NCBI GenBank assembly: GCA_031549085.1
Contig: JAVBQL010000026.1
Coordinates: 1 to 54,133 of the forward strand
Origin: JAVBQL01 sp031549085
GTDB lineage: Bacteria; Spirochaetota; GWE2-31-10; MWDO01
Length of the DNA stretch: 54,133 nt
Direction of reading: 5' to 3'
In this document: positions 17,516-26,162 of the stretch, piece by piece
Layout: each line of letters opens with the position of its first letter
Numbering within the stretch: the stretch's first letter is position 1
Position numbers and translations under genes: made by a program
The notes under the pieces: model-generated
What the model saw: only the letters and a program-made list of their open reading frames with translations
Databases searched by the model: none
Told to the model about the DNA's origin: nothing

Positions 17516-17779
17516 ATCTTCATCTATATTTGTATTAAAGAAATCAAAAAGTTCATCCAAAGCCGCTTTTTCATCCTCTCCATCAGTGCAGATAGTAAGC
17601 TCTGTCCCATAGGTCGCAATCAACATAAAAAGTGCTAGGATCGATTTAGCATCAGCCCTCTCTTGACCATTGGTGATAAAAATGTTTGATTTATATTTAT
17701 TTGCAATTTTAACAAGGTCTGAAGAGGGTCTCTGGTGAAGCCCCGCCTTCCATTTAACCTGAACCTTTTTCTCTACCAT
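17510..17779 (-). CDS. ptsH: Phosphocarrier protein HPr
   Basis: 89-residue HPr-family protein. The active-site His15 is in AGLHQRPSS. Ser46 is in ADAKSIL, the position that HPr kinase phosphorylates in organisms that have it. So both the catalytic and the regulatory residues are present, and it resembles true HPr more than a nitrogen-PTS NPr, although the partner genes (ptsI, hprK) are not in this window. It follows the hibernation factor gene by 19 bases, so they are co-transcribed; the same pairing of hpf with PTS genes occurs in other phyla. Confidence 0.92.
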   Translation of the reverse strand: MVEKKVQVKWKAGLHQRPSSDLVKIANKYKSNIFITNGQERADAKSILALFMLIATYGTELTICTDGEDEKAALDELFDFFNTNIDEDS

Positions 17780-17798
17780 CTCTTCCTTTGCAAATTAT

Positions 17799-18551
17799 CT
17801 ATGATATAAGAGTCCAAGAACCTCTTTTTTCTCTAATTAAGAATGATACCATATCACGCTTTTCATCTAGAAAAACAGTATAATTTATATTATTCTCAAT
17901 AACTCCCTTTTGAGCATCAAATAGTGTCTTTTTAGACAATTCAATATCACCAATTTCATACTCTTTATCTATCTTATAGTTATCTTTCTCTACAAAATAG
18001 ATACCATATTTGTTTTCTTCATACTCTTTTGGAGCTATTAAATAGATATCACTACTTGATAATTTAAGTATAAATGCAACTTTGTCAACAAGGATAAATC
18101 CCATTGAGTCTGTCTCATTATCGTTTGGATCAGATGTTATATGTAGATATGCATCTTCAATATTCTTTATTGTAGGATCTAGAGCAATATATGTTGTTGG
18201 CTCAGGGATTCCTTTGCTATGAGTGAAAACAATAGACTCTCTTCTTGTCATCTTATTTCTATCAATATTTTTTTCATGCTCTTTGTTAAGCTTCATCTCT
18301 ATCATATGGATTAGCTTATCAATTAGGTGCATTGTATCTTTATCATTTGCATGAAAATTAAAAATTCCCCAATGAGTGGTTTCAAGGGTTGCATCTCCAT
18401 CTTTCACGCCCTTTTTATATCCATCCAATTTTATAGTTATTGTATTTATATTATTTTCCAAATGAGAGAGTTTTTTTACTCTCTTTTTTATATAATTTTC
18501 TATAACCTCATTTATTGTGTAGTTATTAACACCAGTTATAATAAGTTTCAT
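17799..18551 (-). CDS. hpf: Ribosome hibernation-promoting factor, long form
   Basis: Binds 30S subunits and helps form inactive 100S ribosome dimers in starvation. The N-terminal domain (about 1-105) matches the HPF/YfiA fold (MKLIITGVNNYTINEVIENY and a Lys/Asp-rich middle). The C-terminal ~60 residues (DAQKGVIENNINYTVFLDEK to SFLIREKRGSWTLIS) match the long-HPF dimerisation tail. A longer than usual linker (about 106-190) contains an added beta-rich stretch (VDKVAFILKLSSSDIYLIAP). The start is ATG 18551, because AGGAG is 5 bases upstream; the GTG at 18557 abuts that site. It is operonic with ptsH. Confidence 0.85.
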   Translation of the reverse strand: MKLIITGVNNYTINEVIENYIKKRVKKLSHLENNINTITIKLDGYKKGVKDGDATLETTHWGIFNFHANDKDTMHLIDKLIHMIEMKLNKEHEKNIDRNKMTRRESIVFTHSKGIPEPTTYIALDPTIKNIEDAYLHITSDPNDNETDSMGFILVDKVAFILKLSSSDIYLIAPKEYEENKYGIYFVEKDNYKIDKEYEIGDIELSKKTLFDAQKGVIENNINYTVFLDEKRDMVSFLIREKRGSWTLIS

Positions 18552-18581
18552 TGGCACTCCTAAAATCCTAGATTTTTATTG

Positions 18582-18656
18582 CGTAAACAACAAGCTTGCC
18601 TTATTAAGAGCTTACGAGTAATAAGCTAAAGCTTACAGTTTGTAAATCTAATAACA
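18582..18656. repeat. Imperfect palindrome upstream of hpf
   Basis: Inverted motifs AAGCTT...CTTATTA and TAATAAG...AAGCTT surround a short centre in the hpf leader. It could be a transcript hairpin or a repeat relic. No CGAC motif is present, so I do not put it in family B. Confidence 0.35.
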
Positions 18657-18854
18657 TATTATTAGAAACAATGGTATAGTTAACGGTGAATATATAATAT
18701 TTTTTATAAAATTTCAAATCTTTTTTATGATGTTTTAAGAAATAGATAGCGTTATAATGGTAGTTAAAAACCAAAGGTGGCATTACTAATTTAATAAGTA
18801 AAAAAAGTAAATCTGCCTCATAGAAACTAATCTCATTTGAGCCTCATCTATTTA

Positions 18855-18982
18855 AGCAAGTTGTACTTAATAGGCAAATGCTACTTAAAAAAAGAAAGAA
18901 AAGAAAAAGTAAATATATATGAGGGGAGTTTTACTCCCCCTCATATATATTTATTCTCTCTTTTTTCTTTTTTTTGCGTGCC
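18855..18982 (+). repeat. Repeat family A, copy 2
   Basis: Begins AGCAAGTTGTACTTAATAGG, then CAAATGCTACTT, a purine tract, a variable stem (18911-18928 with 18934-18952, one bulge) tipped TTTTA, and the pyrimidine tract ending near GCGTGCC. The left block and the TATTCTCTCTTTTTT start of the right arm match copy 1, but the stem sequences are unrelated. A family C copy (CCACGTCCTTTCTGATAAATATCTT, split here as positions 18981-19005) follows directly. No gene is seen in 18552-19054. Confidence 0.75.
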
Positions 18983-19030
18983 ACGTCCTTTCTGATAAAT
19001 ATCTTATACAAAAAAGATTTTTAGTTTCTA
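18981..19030 (-). repeat. Repeat family C, copy 2
   Basis: Read on the minus strand it ends in GATATTTATCAGAAAGGACGT, preceded by a short A/T hairpin, matching the C part of the unit at 2465-2510. It directly abuts family A copy 2. Confidence 0.55.
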
Positions 19031-19054
19031 ATTGAGAATCAAAAAAACTGCCAT

Positions 19055-19744
19055 TTAAAGATTTGTCTCTATTCCACTGTCAAGAACCATCTTTTTCATA
19101 CTATTTATTAGATCTTCACTATAAGGCAAAACTTTCACACTATCACTAAAGAGGGTATTTCTTGGTCTAAATTGAATTATATTATACTTTCTAGCCCCTT
19201 TTATGAAATCCAATACCCTCTTTAGATCATCAATATCAAAAATATCAGGAAAAGCAGTGGTTCTAAACTCATAATCTATATTACCACTTAATAAAAAATC
19301 AACTGATTCCTTTATAAGATCTCTTATATCTTCACTTCCAGTGAAGTTTACCAAATCGTACTTATCAAGCGATGTCTTTATATCCATTGCTATATAATCA
19401 GCATCAATTTTTTTTAATAACTTTGGATTTGTGCCATTAGTATCAATCTTTACTTTGAAACCTAAAGCCTTTATCTCTTTAACAACATCAACAATTTCAT
19501 CATAAAGAAGCGGCTCTCCGCCGGTGATACATACACCAGTAAGCTTACCAATTCTGCTTGTTAAAAAAGATTTTATCTCATCAAAACTATACCTCTTCTG
19601 CTTTGTCGATTTTTTGTCACCAATAACAAGCTCCGGGTTGTGACAAAATGGACACCGCATATTGCAGCCAAATGTAAAGAGGGTTGCTGCAACCTCATTT
19701 GGATAATCAAGTAGTGTTACCTTCTGCAATCCATAAAAATCCAT
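19055..19744 (-). CDS. nrdG: Anaerobic ribonucleotide reductase-activating protein (radical SAM)
   Basis: Radical S-adenosylmethionine activase of the short NrdG2/pyruvate-formate-lyase-activase-like type. The iron-sulfur motif CNMRCPFC (CxxxCxxC) follows GLQKVTLLDYPNEVAATLFT. The SAM-binding GGEP motif is in GVCITGGEPLLY, and KIDTNGTNPKLLKKI follows. Such enzymes make a glycyl radical on NrdD under anoxia. The start is ATG 19744 rather than TTG 19756, because TTGAGA lies a few bases before the ATG; the protein has 229 residues. No nrdD lies in the window. Context fits an anaerobe. Confidence 0.85.
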   Translation of the reverse strand: MDFYGLQKVTLLDYPNEVAATLFTFGCNMRCPFCHNPELVIGDKKSTKQKRYSFDEIKSFLTSRIGKLTGVCITGGEPLLYDEIVDVVKEIKALGFKVKIDTNGTNPKLLKKIDADYIAMDIKTSLDKYDLVNFTGSEDIRDLIKESVDFLLSGNIDYEFRTTAFPDIFDIDDLKRVLDFIKGARKYNIIQFRPRNTLFSDSVKVLPYSEDLINSMKKMVLDSGIETNL

Positions 19745-19932
19745 ATAAAATCTCAAATAATATGATTCACTTTTTTAAAAAACAAAAATCTTTCAAAACT
19801 AAGTAACTAAAAAATTTATTTTTCATAATCAAAGATATAAACAAGATGCCAAGAACAAAGCTTTTTGGTATCTTGTTTATATCTTATCTTTATATTAAGT
19901 TTATATCTTCTCTCTATGATTAATAAATATTT

Positions 19933-20029
19933 ATTACTATGATTATGCAATACACAACAAAGCTTTTTGTATATCTTGTGAAACAAAATCAAACAAAAAG
20001 CGACTTGTATATTGTATAATCATAGTAAT
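19933..20029 (+). repeat. Repeat family B, copy 3
   Basis: The 25-base outer arms (19933-19957, 20005-20029) pair with a few mismatches. CAAAG is at 19958-19962 and CGAC at 20001-20004. The inner stem is CTTTTTG (19963-19969) with CAAAAAG (19994-20000). Immediately upstream (about 19841-19896) lies another long palindrome containing CAAAGCTT but no CGAC, perhaps a collapsed copy. 19745-20121 has no gene. Confidence 0.8.
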
Positions 20030-20057
20030 TTTTCCACTCTTTAAAAAAAGGGGGTTG

Positions 20058-20077
20058 TAGGGGGAATATTCCCCCTA
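20058..20077. terminator. Palindrome downstream of pyruvate kinase
   Basis: Perfect 20-base palindrome (TAGGGGG-AATATT-CCCCCTA), 45 bases after the pyk stop. On the pyk strand it is followed by ACAACCCCCTTTTTTT. It probably serves as, or contributes to, the pyk terminator. Confidence 0.5.
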
Positions 20078-20121
20078 TATAATTTTACAATAAATATAAT
20101 AAATTAATTAAAGAATGAAAA

Positions 20122-21891
20122 CTATTTTGTCTTAACTATTCCTTCATATATCAGCTTCTCTTCGCCATCGATACTTACAGTTAAGTTATTCTCAAATTTA
20201 GTCAAAGCGTCTTCAACACCAGAGACATAGACAAGGTCTGGGTTCTCTTTTTGAATTTCGTCCCATGGCATTGCAGAGTACTCTTCAAGTATTACACCAG
20301 CAACACTTTTTAATAGAGGTTTGAAGGTCTCATCAAGATATTTTGTTAATAGGATCTCATCTCCAGTCCCTTTGATACTTATTGCAGCCTCTCCAATATC
20401 TTTGGCTTTCACTATTCTTCCAGATGATATTTGGCCAAACCCTTTTAAGCCCCTTCCAAGAATGTTACATATTTTATGAACCTTTATCATATTGAGCATT
20501 ATTGGAGAGTTGATTGGAGTTCCCGCAACAACAACAACTTTATCAAAGTTCTCTACATAGTTGTATTCAATAGCAGCCTTAAGTGCATTGTTTAACATTT
20601 CATCAGAGTTTGAGACCATCTCTGTTACGATTGGATATATTCCCCAGTAGATTAAGAGTTTTCTTTGAACAGTTTCTGTTGTGGTTACAGCAACAATTGT
20701 CTGTCTTGGTCTATATTTGCTTATCAATCTCGCAGTTGTTCCGCTGTTTGTAGGTGTTAATAGAGCTGAAGCCTTTATCTCCGAAGCCAAGACAAATGCC
20801 GCCTTTGCAATGGAGTCTGACATATTGTTATTTTCACTTAGAGAAAAATATTTTTCACACTGTTTTATATATTCAGGACTGTTCTCTACAGTAATAGCAA
20901 TTGTATGCATCGTTTGTACTGCAAGCAAAGGATATTTACCATTCGCAGTTTCGCCTGAAAGCATGATGGCATCAGTTCCATCAAAAATAGCGTTTGCAAC
21001 GTCTGTTGACTCCGCTCTGGTTGGCTTAGGATTATGAATCATAGAGTCAAGCATTTGTGTAGCAGTTATTACAGGCTTGTTTTCTCTGTTACACTTTTCG
21101 ATAATTCTCTTTTGAACAAGAGGAATATGTTCACTGCTTATCTGAACACCAAGATCGCCCCTTGCAACCATTATACCGTTTGAGATTCTTATAATCTCAT
21201 CAATGTTATCAATTCCCTCTTCATCTTCAATTTTCGATATTATATGTATCTTAGAGTTGTATCTATCAAGAATGTCTTGAATCTCCTTAACATCAGCAGG
21301 CTTTCTAACAAATGATGCTGCTATAAAATCAAAGTCCTGCTCTATAGCAAAGAGGATATCCATTATATCTTTTTCAGTTACAGCTGGAAGCGATGTCTTT
21401 ATTCCAACAACATTGACATTTTTTCTGCTTCCAATCTCCCCACCACTTCTTATCACACAATATATATCTTCATCAATAACTTTTTCTACTTCAAGGTCTA
21501 AAAGTCCATCAGCAATATATATATGGTTTCCAACTTTTATTTCAAATGGAAGTTTTTTATATGAGATATTTAAAAGATCTTTTGTTCCAAGAACATCTCT
21601 TGTTGTAAGTATTATCTTTTCATCTCTTACAAGTGTGATTGTTCCATCATCTTTAATCATCCCTGTTCGTATCTCTGGTCCCTTTGTATCAATCAAGAGA
21701 GCAACAGGTATACCGGTCTCTTTGCTTGCCTGACGCACAATATCAGCCATCTCTTTATGATAATTATGATCACCATGAGAAAAGTTGAACCTTGCAATAT
21801 TCATTCCAGCCTGCAAAAGGCTCTTTATTATAGCAACATCCTTAACCGCCGGCCCCATTGTACAAACAATCTTCGTTCTTCGTAAGACCAT
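20122..21891 (-). CDS. pyk: Pyruvate kinase with C-terminal PEP-utiliser-like domain
   Basis: Last step of glycolysis, phosphoenolpyruvate plus ADP to pyruvate plus ATP. The 589 residues include the usual ~470-residue enzyme: TKIVCTMGPA start, FNFSHGDH, the IISKIEDEEGIDNIDEI catalytic Lys region, MVARGDLGVQI, and GTDAIMLSGETANGKYP. An extra C-terminal domain (about 480-589; GRIVKAKDIGEAAISIKGTG, LVYVSGVEDALTKF) resembles the mobile histidine domain of PEP-utilising enzymes, as in Bacillus-type pyruvate kinases. AGGGGG precedes ATG 21891. It has its own promoter at 21976-22004. Confidence 0.96.
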   Translation of the reverse strand: MVLRRTKIVCTMGPAVKDVAIIKSLLQAGMNIARFNFSHGDHNYHKEMADIVRQASKETGIPVALLIDTKGPEIRTGMIKDDGTITLVRDEKIILTTRDVLGTKDLLNISYKKLPFEIKVGNHIYIADGLLDLEVEKVIDEDIYCVIRSGGEIGSRKNVNVVGIKTSLPAVTEKDIMDILFAIEQDFDFIAASFVRKPADVKEIQDILDRYNSKIHIISKIEDEEGIDNIDEIIRISNGIMVARGDLGVQISSEHIPLVQKRIIEKCNRENKPVITATQMLDSMIHNPKPTRAESTDVANAIFDGTDAIMLSGETANGKYPLLAVQTMHTIAITVENSPEYIKQCEKYFSLSENNNMSDSIAKAAFVLASEIKASALLTPTNSGTTARLISKYRPRQTIVAVTTTETVQRKLLIYWGIYPIVTEMVSNSDEMLNNALKAAIEYNYVENFDKVVVVAGTPINSPIMLNMIKVHKICNILGRGLKGFGQISSGRIVKAKDIGEAAISIKGTGDEILLTKYLDETFKPLLKSVAGVILEEYSAMPWDEIQKENPDLVYVSGVEDALTKFENNLTVSIDGEEKLIYEGIVKTK

Positions 21892-21975
21892 ATATAGCCC
21901 CCTAAATGAAATAAGAGATAATTTAAACAGACTAAAAAAATCTAAAATAGTATCTTTAGTATATTTTATAACTGA

Positions 21976-22004
21976 ATAATATAATAGAAAAATGATTTTG
22001 TCAA
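21976..22004 (-). promoter_or_regulatory. Sigma-70 promoter of pyk
   Basis: Minus strand TTGACA (22004-21999), 17 bp, TATTAT (21981-21976), about 85 bases upstream of the pyk start. Confidence 0.65.
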
Positions 22005-22048
22005 AATCTTATTACCTTTATTTTATGTAAATAAGGCTTACTTAATAG

Positions 22049-22126
22049 AAATCTTGCCCCCTTTAACTTCCTTTAAAATTAGAAAAATAATATTTCTTTT
22101 ATATAAACAATGTATCAAAAATAATA
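22049..22126 (+). repeat. Degenerate composite C/D repeat
   Basis: GCCCCCTTT...CCTTTAAAATTAGAAAAATAATATTT...TATCAAAAATAATATGG follows the order of the composite at 2428-2510 with the second G-run and the GGACGTGG end decayed. It lies in the 21892-22337 intergenic region, which otherwise holds only promoters. Confidence 0.45.
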
Positions 22127-22268
22127 TGGATAGAAAAAAATTAAAAAAATATGCCAATAATTTCAATCTCAAAATAGGTCGGTAAAAGCCAAAAAATTGT
22201 TAAATGCTTAAATATTTATATAAAATGTATGTTTATGGTATATTTTTTTTAAATATTGCCTATTCCTC

Positions 22269-22298
22269 TTGACAAAAGAGAGCTCTTTCGTCTATCAT
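22269..22298 (+). promoter_or_regulatory. Promoter of the methyltransferase-like gene
   Basis: TTGACA (22269-22274), 18 bp, TATCAT (22293-22298), about 35 bases upstream of ATG 22338. Confidence 0.55.
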
Positions 22299-22337
22299 AT
22301 TACCTAGATATAATCCTTTTAAATATACGAGAAAAAG

Positions 22338-22934
22338 ATGGGAATTACGGGTATAAATGATATTACAAGTGTATGGCTTAATGATGGGCATAGGGTTGCC
22401 TCATTTTGCCTAATTCTCATTGGTCTCTATTTCATTTCTCTAAATATAAAATATAGAAAGATCTTTTTTCGCTCATCTATAGCTGTTTCGGTTCTTTTTC
22501 TTCTTAATATTGCAATTTTCATTGTTGGAGTTGTTGGAATAGGAGAGCTTATTATAATCCCTATGGCTGATTCCATTGTAAGATCAATTGGTCTATTTAT
22601 TGTTATCATAACTATATTTATGAAAACATATTTTTATAAAAAACATAATCAATTTCTCTCATCATCAGAGGACTTTTGCAAAAATGGGTTCTATAGATAT
22701 GTAAGAAACCCAAACAGCTTTATGGACTTTGTGCTGCTCATTGGTCTTGGACTTTCAGTGGTGTCTCCGTTCAGCATAGGTTTTACCTTGATTGCATACC
22801 TTCCATCAACATTGGTATTTATAAATATAAAAGAGAATAGACTTATTAAGATAGATGAAAATTATATTGACTATATGGTTGATGTTAACAAGTTTATTCC
22901 AAATTTAAAAATGTTGCTCAAAGTATTTTTCTAA
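22338..22934 (+). CDS. Isoprenylcysteine methyltransferase-like membrane protein
   Basis: 198-residue polytopic membrane protein (about five hydrophobic segments). The C-terminal half fits the ICMT/phospholipid-methyltransferase fold: NGFYRYVRNPNSFMDFVLLI (the family's G-Y-RNP motif), then IKENRLIKIDENYIDYM (E-x-x-L near a YxxY motif), which bind SAM in this superfamily. In bacteria these methylate small molecules or lipids rather than prenylated proteins, and the substrate is unknown. It is preceded by its own promoter; clpB follows after 177 bases. Confidence 0.75.
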   Translation: MGITGINDITSVWLNDGHRVASFCLILIGLYFISLNIKYRKIFFRSSIAVSVLFLLNIAIFIVGVVGIGELIIIPMADSIVRSIGLFIVIITIFMKTYFYKKHNQFLSSSEDFCKNGFYRYVRNPNSFMDFVLLIGLGLSVVSPFSIGFTLIAYLPSTLVFINIKENRLIKIDENYIDYMVDVNKFIPNLKMLLKVFF

Positions 22935-23111
22935 ATTTAAGTTTTTTTTTAAAATTTTTTGTAAAAATAGTTTTTTTTAAAGAGCAAGTTTATTATATTA
23001 CAATTATTAGGCTTCAAACTAGCAGCCTTTTTCAGACTTTTCTTTATAAAAAATTATAAATCAAAAATTATTTCTTTTTTTCTAGCTTTGGATATGTTTT
23101 AGGAGGACTAC

Positions 23112-25760
23112 ATGGACTTTGAAAAATTTACACTTCTTATGCAGCAGGCTCTGCAGGAGGCATCTGCGATTGCAATTGCAAAAAACAATAATGAGATATA
23201 TGTTGAACATCTCTATCTTGCAATGCTCGATCAAAAGGAGGGAATATTAGGGCCTCTATTTGATAACATTGGTGCAGGGGCAGCAAGGGTTCGCCGCGAA
23301 ATAGAGGATCTTTTAACCCACAAACCAATGACACCTGATGGAAAGACCCTATATGTTTCAAAAGATTTGAATGCTCTTTTGGTAAATTCTGTAAGTGAGA
23401 TGAGCAAGCTTGGCGATGAGTTTATCTCTGCTGAACATATATTGCTTGCAACATTAAAGCTTAGCGACCCAGTATCATATATGTTAAAAAATCTTGGTGT
23501 TACAGAGGAGAATGTTCTTCTTGCATTAAAAAACATCAGAGGAGATCAAAAGATAACAGATCAAGACCCAGAATCAAAATATAGAGTTTTACAAAAATTC
23601 ACAATAGATCTAACAGAACTTGCACGTACAAATAAGATTGACCCAGTTATAGGCCGAGATAATGAGATTCGCCGTGTAATGCAGGTCTTAGCTAGAAGAA
23701 CAAAAAATAATCCTGTTCTAATTGGAGAGCCAGGTGTTGGGAAGACTGCTATTGCTGAGGGACTTGCAAGAAGAATTGTCTCTGGCGATGTTCCTCAAAG
23801 CTTAAAAAATAAAAAAATCCTCTCTCTCGATATGGCTCTGCTTGTTGCTGGAGCAAAATTTAGGGGAGAATTCGAAGAGAGACTTAAGGCACTTGTGAAG
23901 GAGATTGAAAAATCTAATGGAGAATTTATACTCTTTATTGATGAGCTTCACACCTTGATAGGTGCTGGGCGAAGTGACGGTGGAATGGATGCAAGCAATA
24001 TCCTAAAGCCATCTTTGGCTAGAGGACTGATTCACTGTATTGGTGCAACTACCCTTGATGAATATACAAAATATATAGAGAAAGATGCCGCTCTTGAGAG
24101 AAGATTCCAACAGGTGTTGGTATCAGAACCAAGTGTTGAAGATACAATCGCGATACTTAGAGGTCTAAAGGAGAGATATGAGGTTCACCACAAGGTTAGA
24201 ATCCAAGATAGTGCAATAATAAGTGCCGCTACCCTCTCTGACAGATATATAACAAACAGATTTCTTCCAGACAAAGCAATCGATCTAATTGATGAGGCTG
24301 CAAGCCGTCTAAAGATTCAGATTGAGAGTCAGCCAGAGGAGCTTGACAATTTGGAGAGAAAAATTTTGCAGCTTGAGATGCAAAAAGAGGCTCTATCAAA
24401 AGAGGAGGATCAGCACTCAATAGAGACACTAAAAAAACTTGAGGCAGAACTATCAAACCTTAAGGTAAAAGCTGATGCAATGAAACTTCAGTGGAACAAT
24501 GAGAAGAGCGTGATTGAGAGTATTGGTTCAACAAAAGAGAAACTTGAATCTTTAAAGAGACAAGAGGAAGATCTGATCCGAGAGGGAAACCTAACAAAAG
24601 CGAGTGAAATAAAATATAGCTCTATTCCAGAGAGTGAACAAAAACTTAAAGAGTCATATGAGAAGCTTGATGAGCTTCATAAGACAAACTCCTTCCTTAG
24701 AGAGGAGGTTACAGAAGATGATATAGCAGCTATTGTCTCCTCATGGACTGGAATCCCTGTTAAAAAGATGCTTCAAACAGAGAGAGACAAGCTCTTAGAC
24801 CTTGAGACAGAGCTTCACAAAAGTGTTGTTGGTCAAGATGAGGCGATAAAAGCAATAAGTGATGCAATTAGAAGAAACAGAGCTGGTGTATCAGAGAAGG
24901 ATAGACCAATAGGCTCATTTATCTTTGCAGGACCTACAGGCGTTGGAAAGACAGAGCTTGCAAAGGCTTTAGCAAATATCCTGTTTGATGATGAGAAGGC
25001 TCTTGTTAGAATAGATATGTCAGAGTATATGGAAAAATTCAGTGTTTCACGTCTGATCGGTGCCCCTCCGGGCTATGTTGGTTATGACGAGGGGGGACAG
25101 CTAACTGAGATAATAAGACGAAGACCATATGCTGTTGTTCTGCTTGATGAGATCGAAAAGACTCACCCTGATATATTTGATATACTTTTGCAGCTTTTGG
25201 ACGATGGGCGTCTCACAGATGGACAGGGGAGAATTGTTGATTTTAAAAACACTGTTATAATAATGACAAGCAACATTGGTTCAAGCTATATAAATAATAC
25301 AAATACTCACATAGGTTTCAACAGTGCAAAAGATAGAGAGGCGGAGTTCAAAGATATTCGTTCTCACGTTCTTAATGAGATAAGGCAGGAGTTTAAGCCT
25401 GAGTTTATAAATAGAATTGATGAAATCATTCTCTTCCATAAACTTGAAAAAGAGAATATAAGAGAGATTGTTAAGCTTCAGCTTAACAAACTTGTTGCTC
25501 GTCTTGAGGCAAGATCCATAAAAATTACCTTCTCTGAAGATGTTTATGACTATATTGCTGATGTGGGTTTTGATCCTGTCTATGGTGCAAGACCGATTAA
25601 GAGATCTATACAAAATAATATAGAGAATCCGTTGGCAAAACTTCTCTTACAGAGAGACTTTGATAAAGATCTAAATGTAGATGTAACAATGAAGGGCAAA
25701 GAGGTCGCTTTTGATATAAAAGAGAAAACCTATGAACCAGATAAGAGTACATCAAAATAG
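23112..25760 (+). CDS. clpB: ATP-dependent disaggregase ClpB
   Basis: Hexameric AAA+ chaperone that, with DnaK, pulls proteins out of aggregates. The 882 residues are complete. The Clp-N repeat domain spans 1-145, and the first AAA module has Walker A GEPGVGKTA (K211). The coiled-coil M-domain spans about 400-530 and separates ClpB from ClpA/C. The second AAA module has Walker A GPTGVGKTE (K613) and DIFDILLQLLDDGRLTDGQG, followed by a C-terminal D2-small domain (DPVYGARPIKRSIQNNIENP). An AGGAGG ribosome-binding site precedes ATG 23112, and a terminator follows (25775-25811). No CIRCE-like operator was seen upstream. Confidence 0.97.
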   Translation: MDFEKFTLLMQQALQEASAIAIAKNNNEIYVEHLYLAMLDQKEGILGPLFDNIGAGAARVRREIEDLLTHKPMTPDGKTLYVSKDLNALLVNSVSEMSKLGDEFISAEHILLATLKLSDPVSYMLKNLGVTEENVLLALKNIRGDQKITDQDPESKYRVLQKFTIDLTELARTNKIDPVIGRDNEIRRVMQVLARRTKNNPVLIGEPGVGKTAIAEGLARRIVSGDVPQSLKNKKILSLDMALLVAGAKFRGEFEERLKALVKEIEKSNGEFILFIDELHTLIGAGRSDGGMDASNILKPSLARGLIHCIGATTLDEYTKYIEKDAALERRFQQVLVSEPSVEDTIAILRGLKERYEVHHKVRIQDSAIISAATLSDRYITNRFLPDKAIDLIDEAASRLKIQIESQPEELDNLERKILQLEMQKEALSKEEDQHSIETLKKLEAELSNLKVKADAMKLQWNNEKSVIESIGSTKEKLESLKRQEEDLIREGNLTKASEIKYSSIPESEQKLKESYEKLDELHKTNSFLREEVTEDDIAAIVSSWTGIPVKKMLQTERDKLLDLETELHKSVVGQDEAIKAISDAIRRNRAGVSEKDRPIGSFIFAGPTGVGKTELAKALANILFDDEKALVRIDMSEYMEKFSVSRLIGAPPGYVGYDEGGQLTEIIRRRPYAVVLLDEIEKTHPDIFDILLQLLDDGRLTDGQGRIVDFKNTVIIMTSNIGSSYINNTNTHIGFNSAKDREAEFKDIRSHVLNEIRQEFKPEFINRIDEIILFHKLEKENIREIVKLQLNKLVARLEARSIKITFSEDVYDYIADVGFDPVYGARPIKRSIQNNIENPLAKLLLQRDFDKDLNVDVTMKGKEVAFDIKEKTYEPDKSTSK

Positions 25761-25774
25761 TAGCTTTTAATAGC

Positions 25775-25811
25775 AAAAATCCTATGGTAAAAAATTGCCA
25801 TAGGATTTTTT
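25775..25811 (+). terminator. Terminator after clpB
   Basis: AAAAATCCTATGG pairs with CCATAGGATTTTT around TAAAAAATTG, followed by more Ts. It begins 14 bases after the clpB stop. Confidence 0.85.
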
Positions 25812-25823
25812 TTCTTTTTTAAA

Positions 25824-25905
25824 TCCCACGCCCTTTTTGAAAAATATCTTTTAAAAAAGGTATATTGATTTTTCAATACTGACTGTTAGGATTAAAACTA
25901 CTTAT
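25824..25905 (-). repeat. Repeat family C, copy 3 (inverted partner of 28215-28290)
   Basis: Read on the minus strand it begins TTAATCCTAACAGT, continues AAAAATCAATAT, a T-rich stretch and a short hairpin, then TTTTTCAAAAAGGGCGTGGG. The TTAATCCTAACAGT start is shared only with the plus-strand copy at 28215-28290, so the pair forms ~75-bp inverted repeats around the two lipoprotein genes. Confidence 0.65.
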
Positions 25906-25980
25906 TGTATATCTCAAAGGTTTTTTCTTTTTTTCGAAGAAAAAACAAAAAAACCGACAGATATATAATAAGTAGTTTTA
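25893..25980 (+). repeat. Repeat family B, copy 6
   Basis: The outer arms 25893-25914 and 25959-25980 pair with one G-U. CAAAG is at 25915-25919 and CGAC at 25955-25958. The inner stem of GTTTTTT type pairs with AAAAAAC. Here the base pairs flanking the loop are CT/AG rather than the AA/TT of other copies, yet the loop itself is unchanged. A degenerate GC-rich D hairpin follows at about 26012-26030. 25761-26162 has no gene. Confidence 0.8.
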
Positions 25981-26103
25981 CTTCATTTCCAACCAAAATA
26001 ACTATTTTTAATCCCCCTTTTGAAAAGGGAGAAAGAGAGTTTAGAAAAAAATCAACATAATTACTTAATAAAATTATAAAAAATAGGTTTATTAAAAAAA
26101 GTT

Positions 26104-26132
26104 TTTGCACTATCCTATATTTATAGTATAAT
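26104..26132 (+). promoter_or_regulatory. Promoter of the lipoprotein pair
   Basis: TTTGCA (26104-26109), 17 bp, TATAAT (26127-26132), about 30 bases before the TTG start at 26163. Confidence 0.6.
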
Positions 26133-26162
26133 AAATTATCATCAAAAAAAGATGGAGTAAAA

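Noticed and set aside
19841..19896. Long palindrome containing CAAAGCTT just before family B copy 3
   Set aside because: It has a CAAAG strand but no CGAC partner, so it was not counted as a copy; it may be a collapsed relative.
241..20029. Family B elements as integron attC sites
   Set aside because: attC sites keep RYYYAAC/GTTRRRY cores at their outer ends; here the outer ends vary and the conserved parts are internal. There is no integrase gene or cassette array in the window.
20681..21037. 118-codon plus-strand open frame
   Set aside because: Antisense to pyruvate kinase, with no ribosome-binding site or domain.
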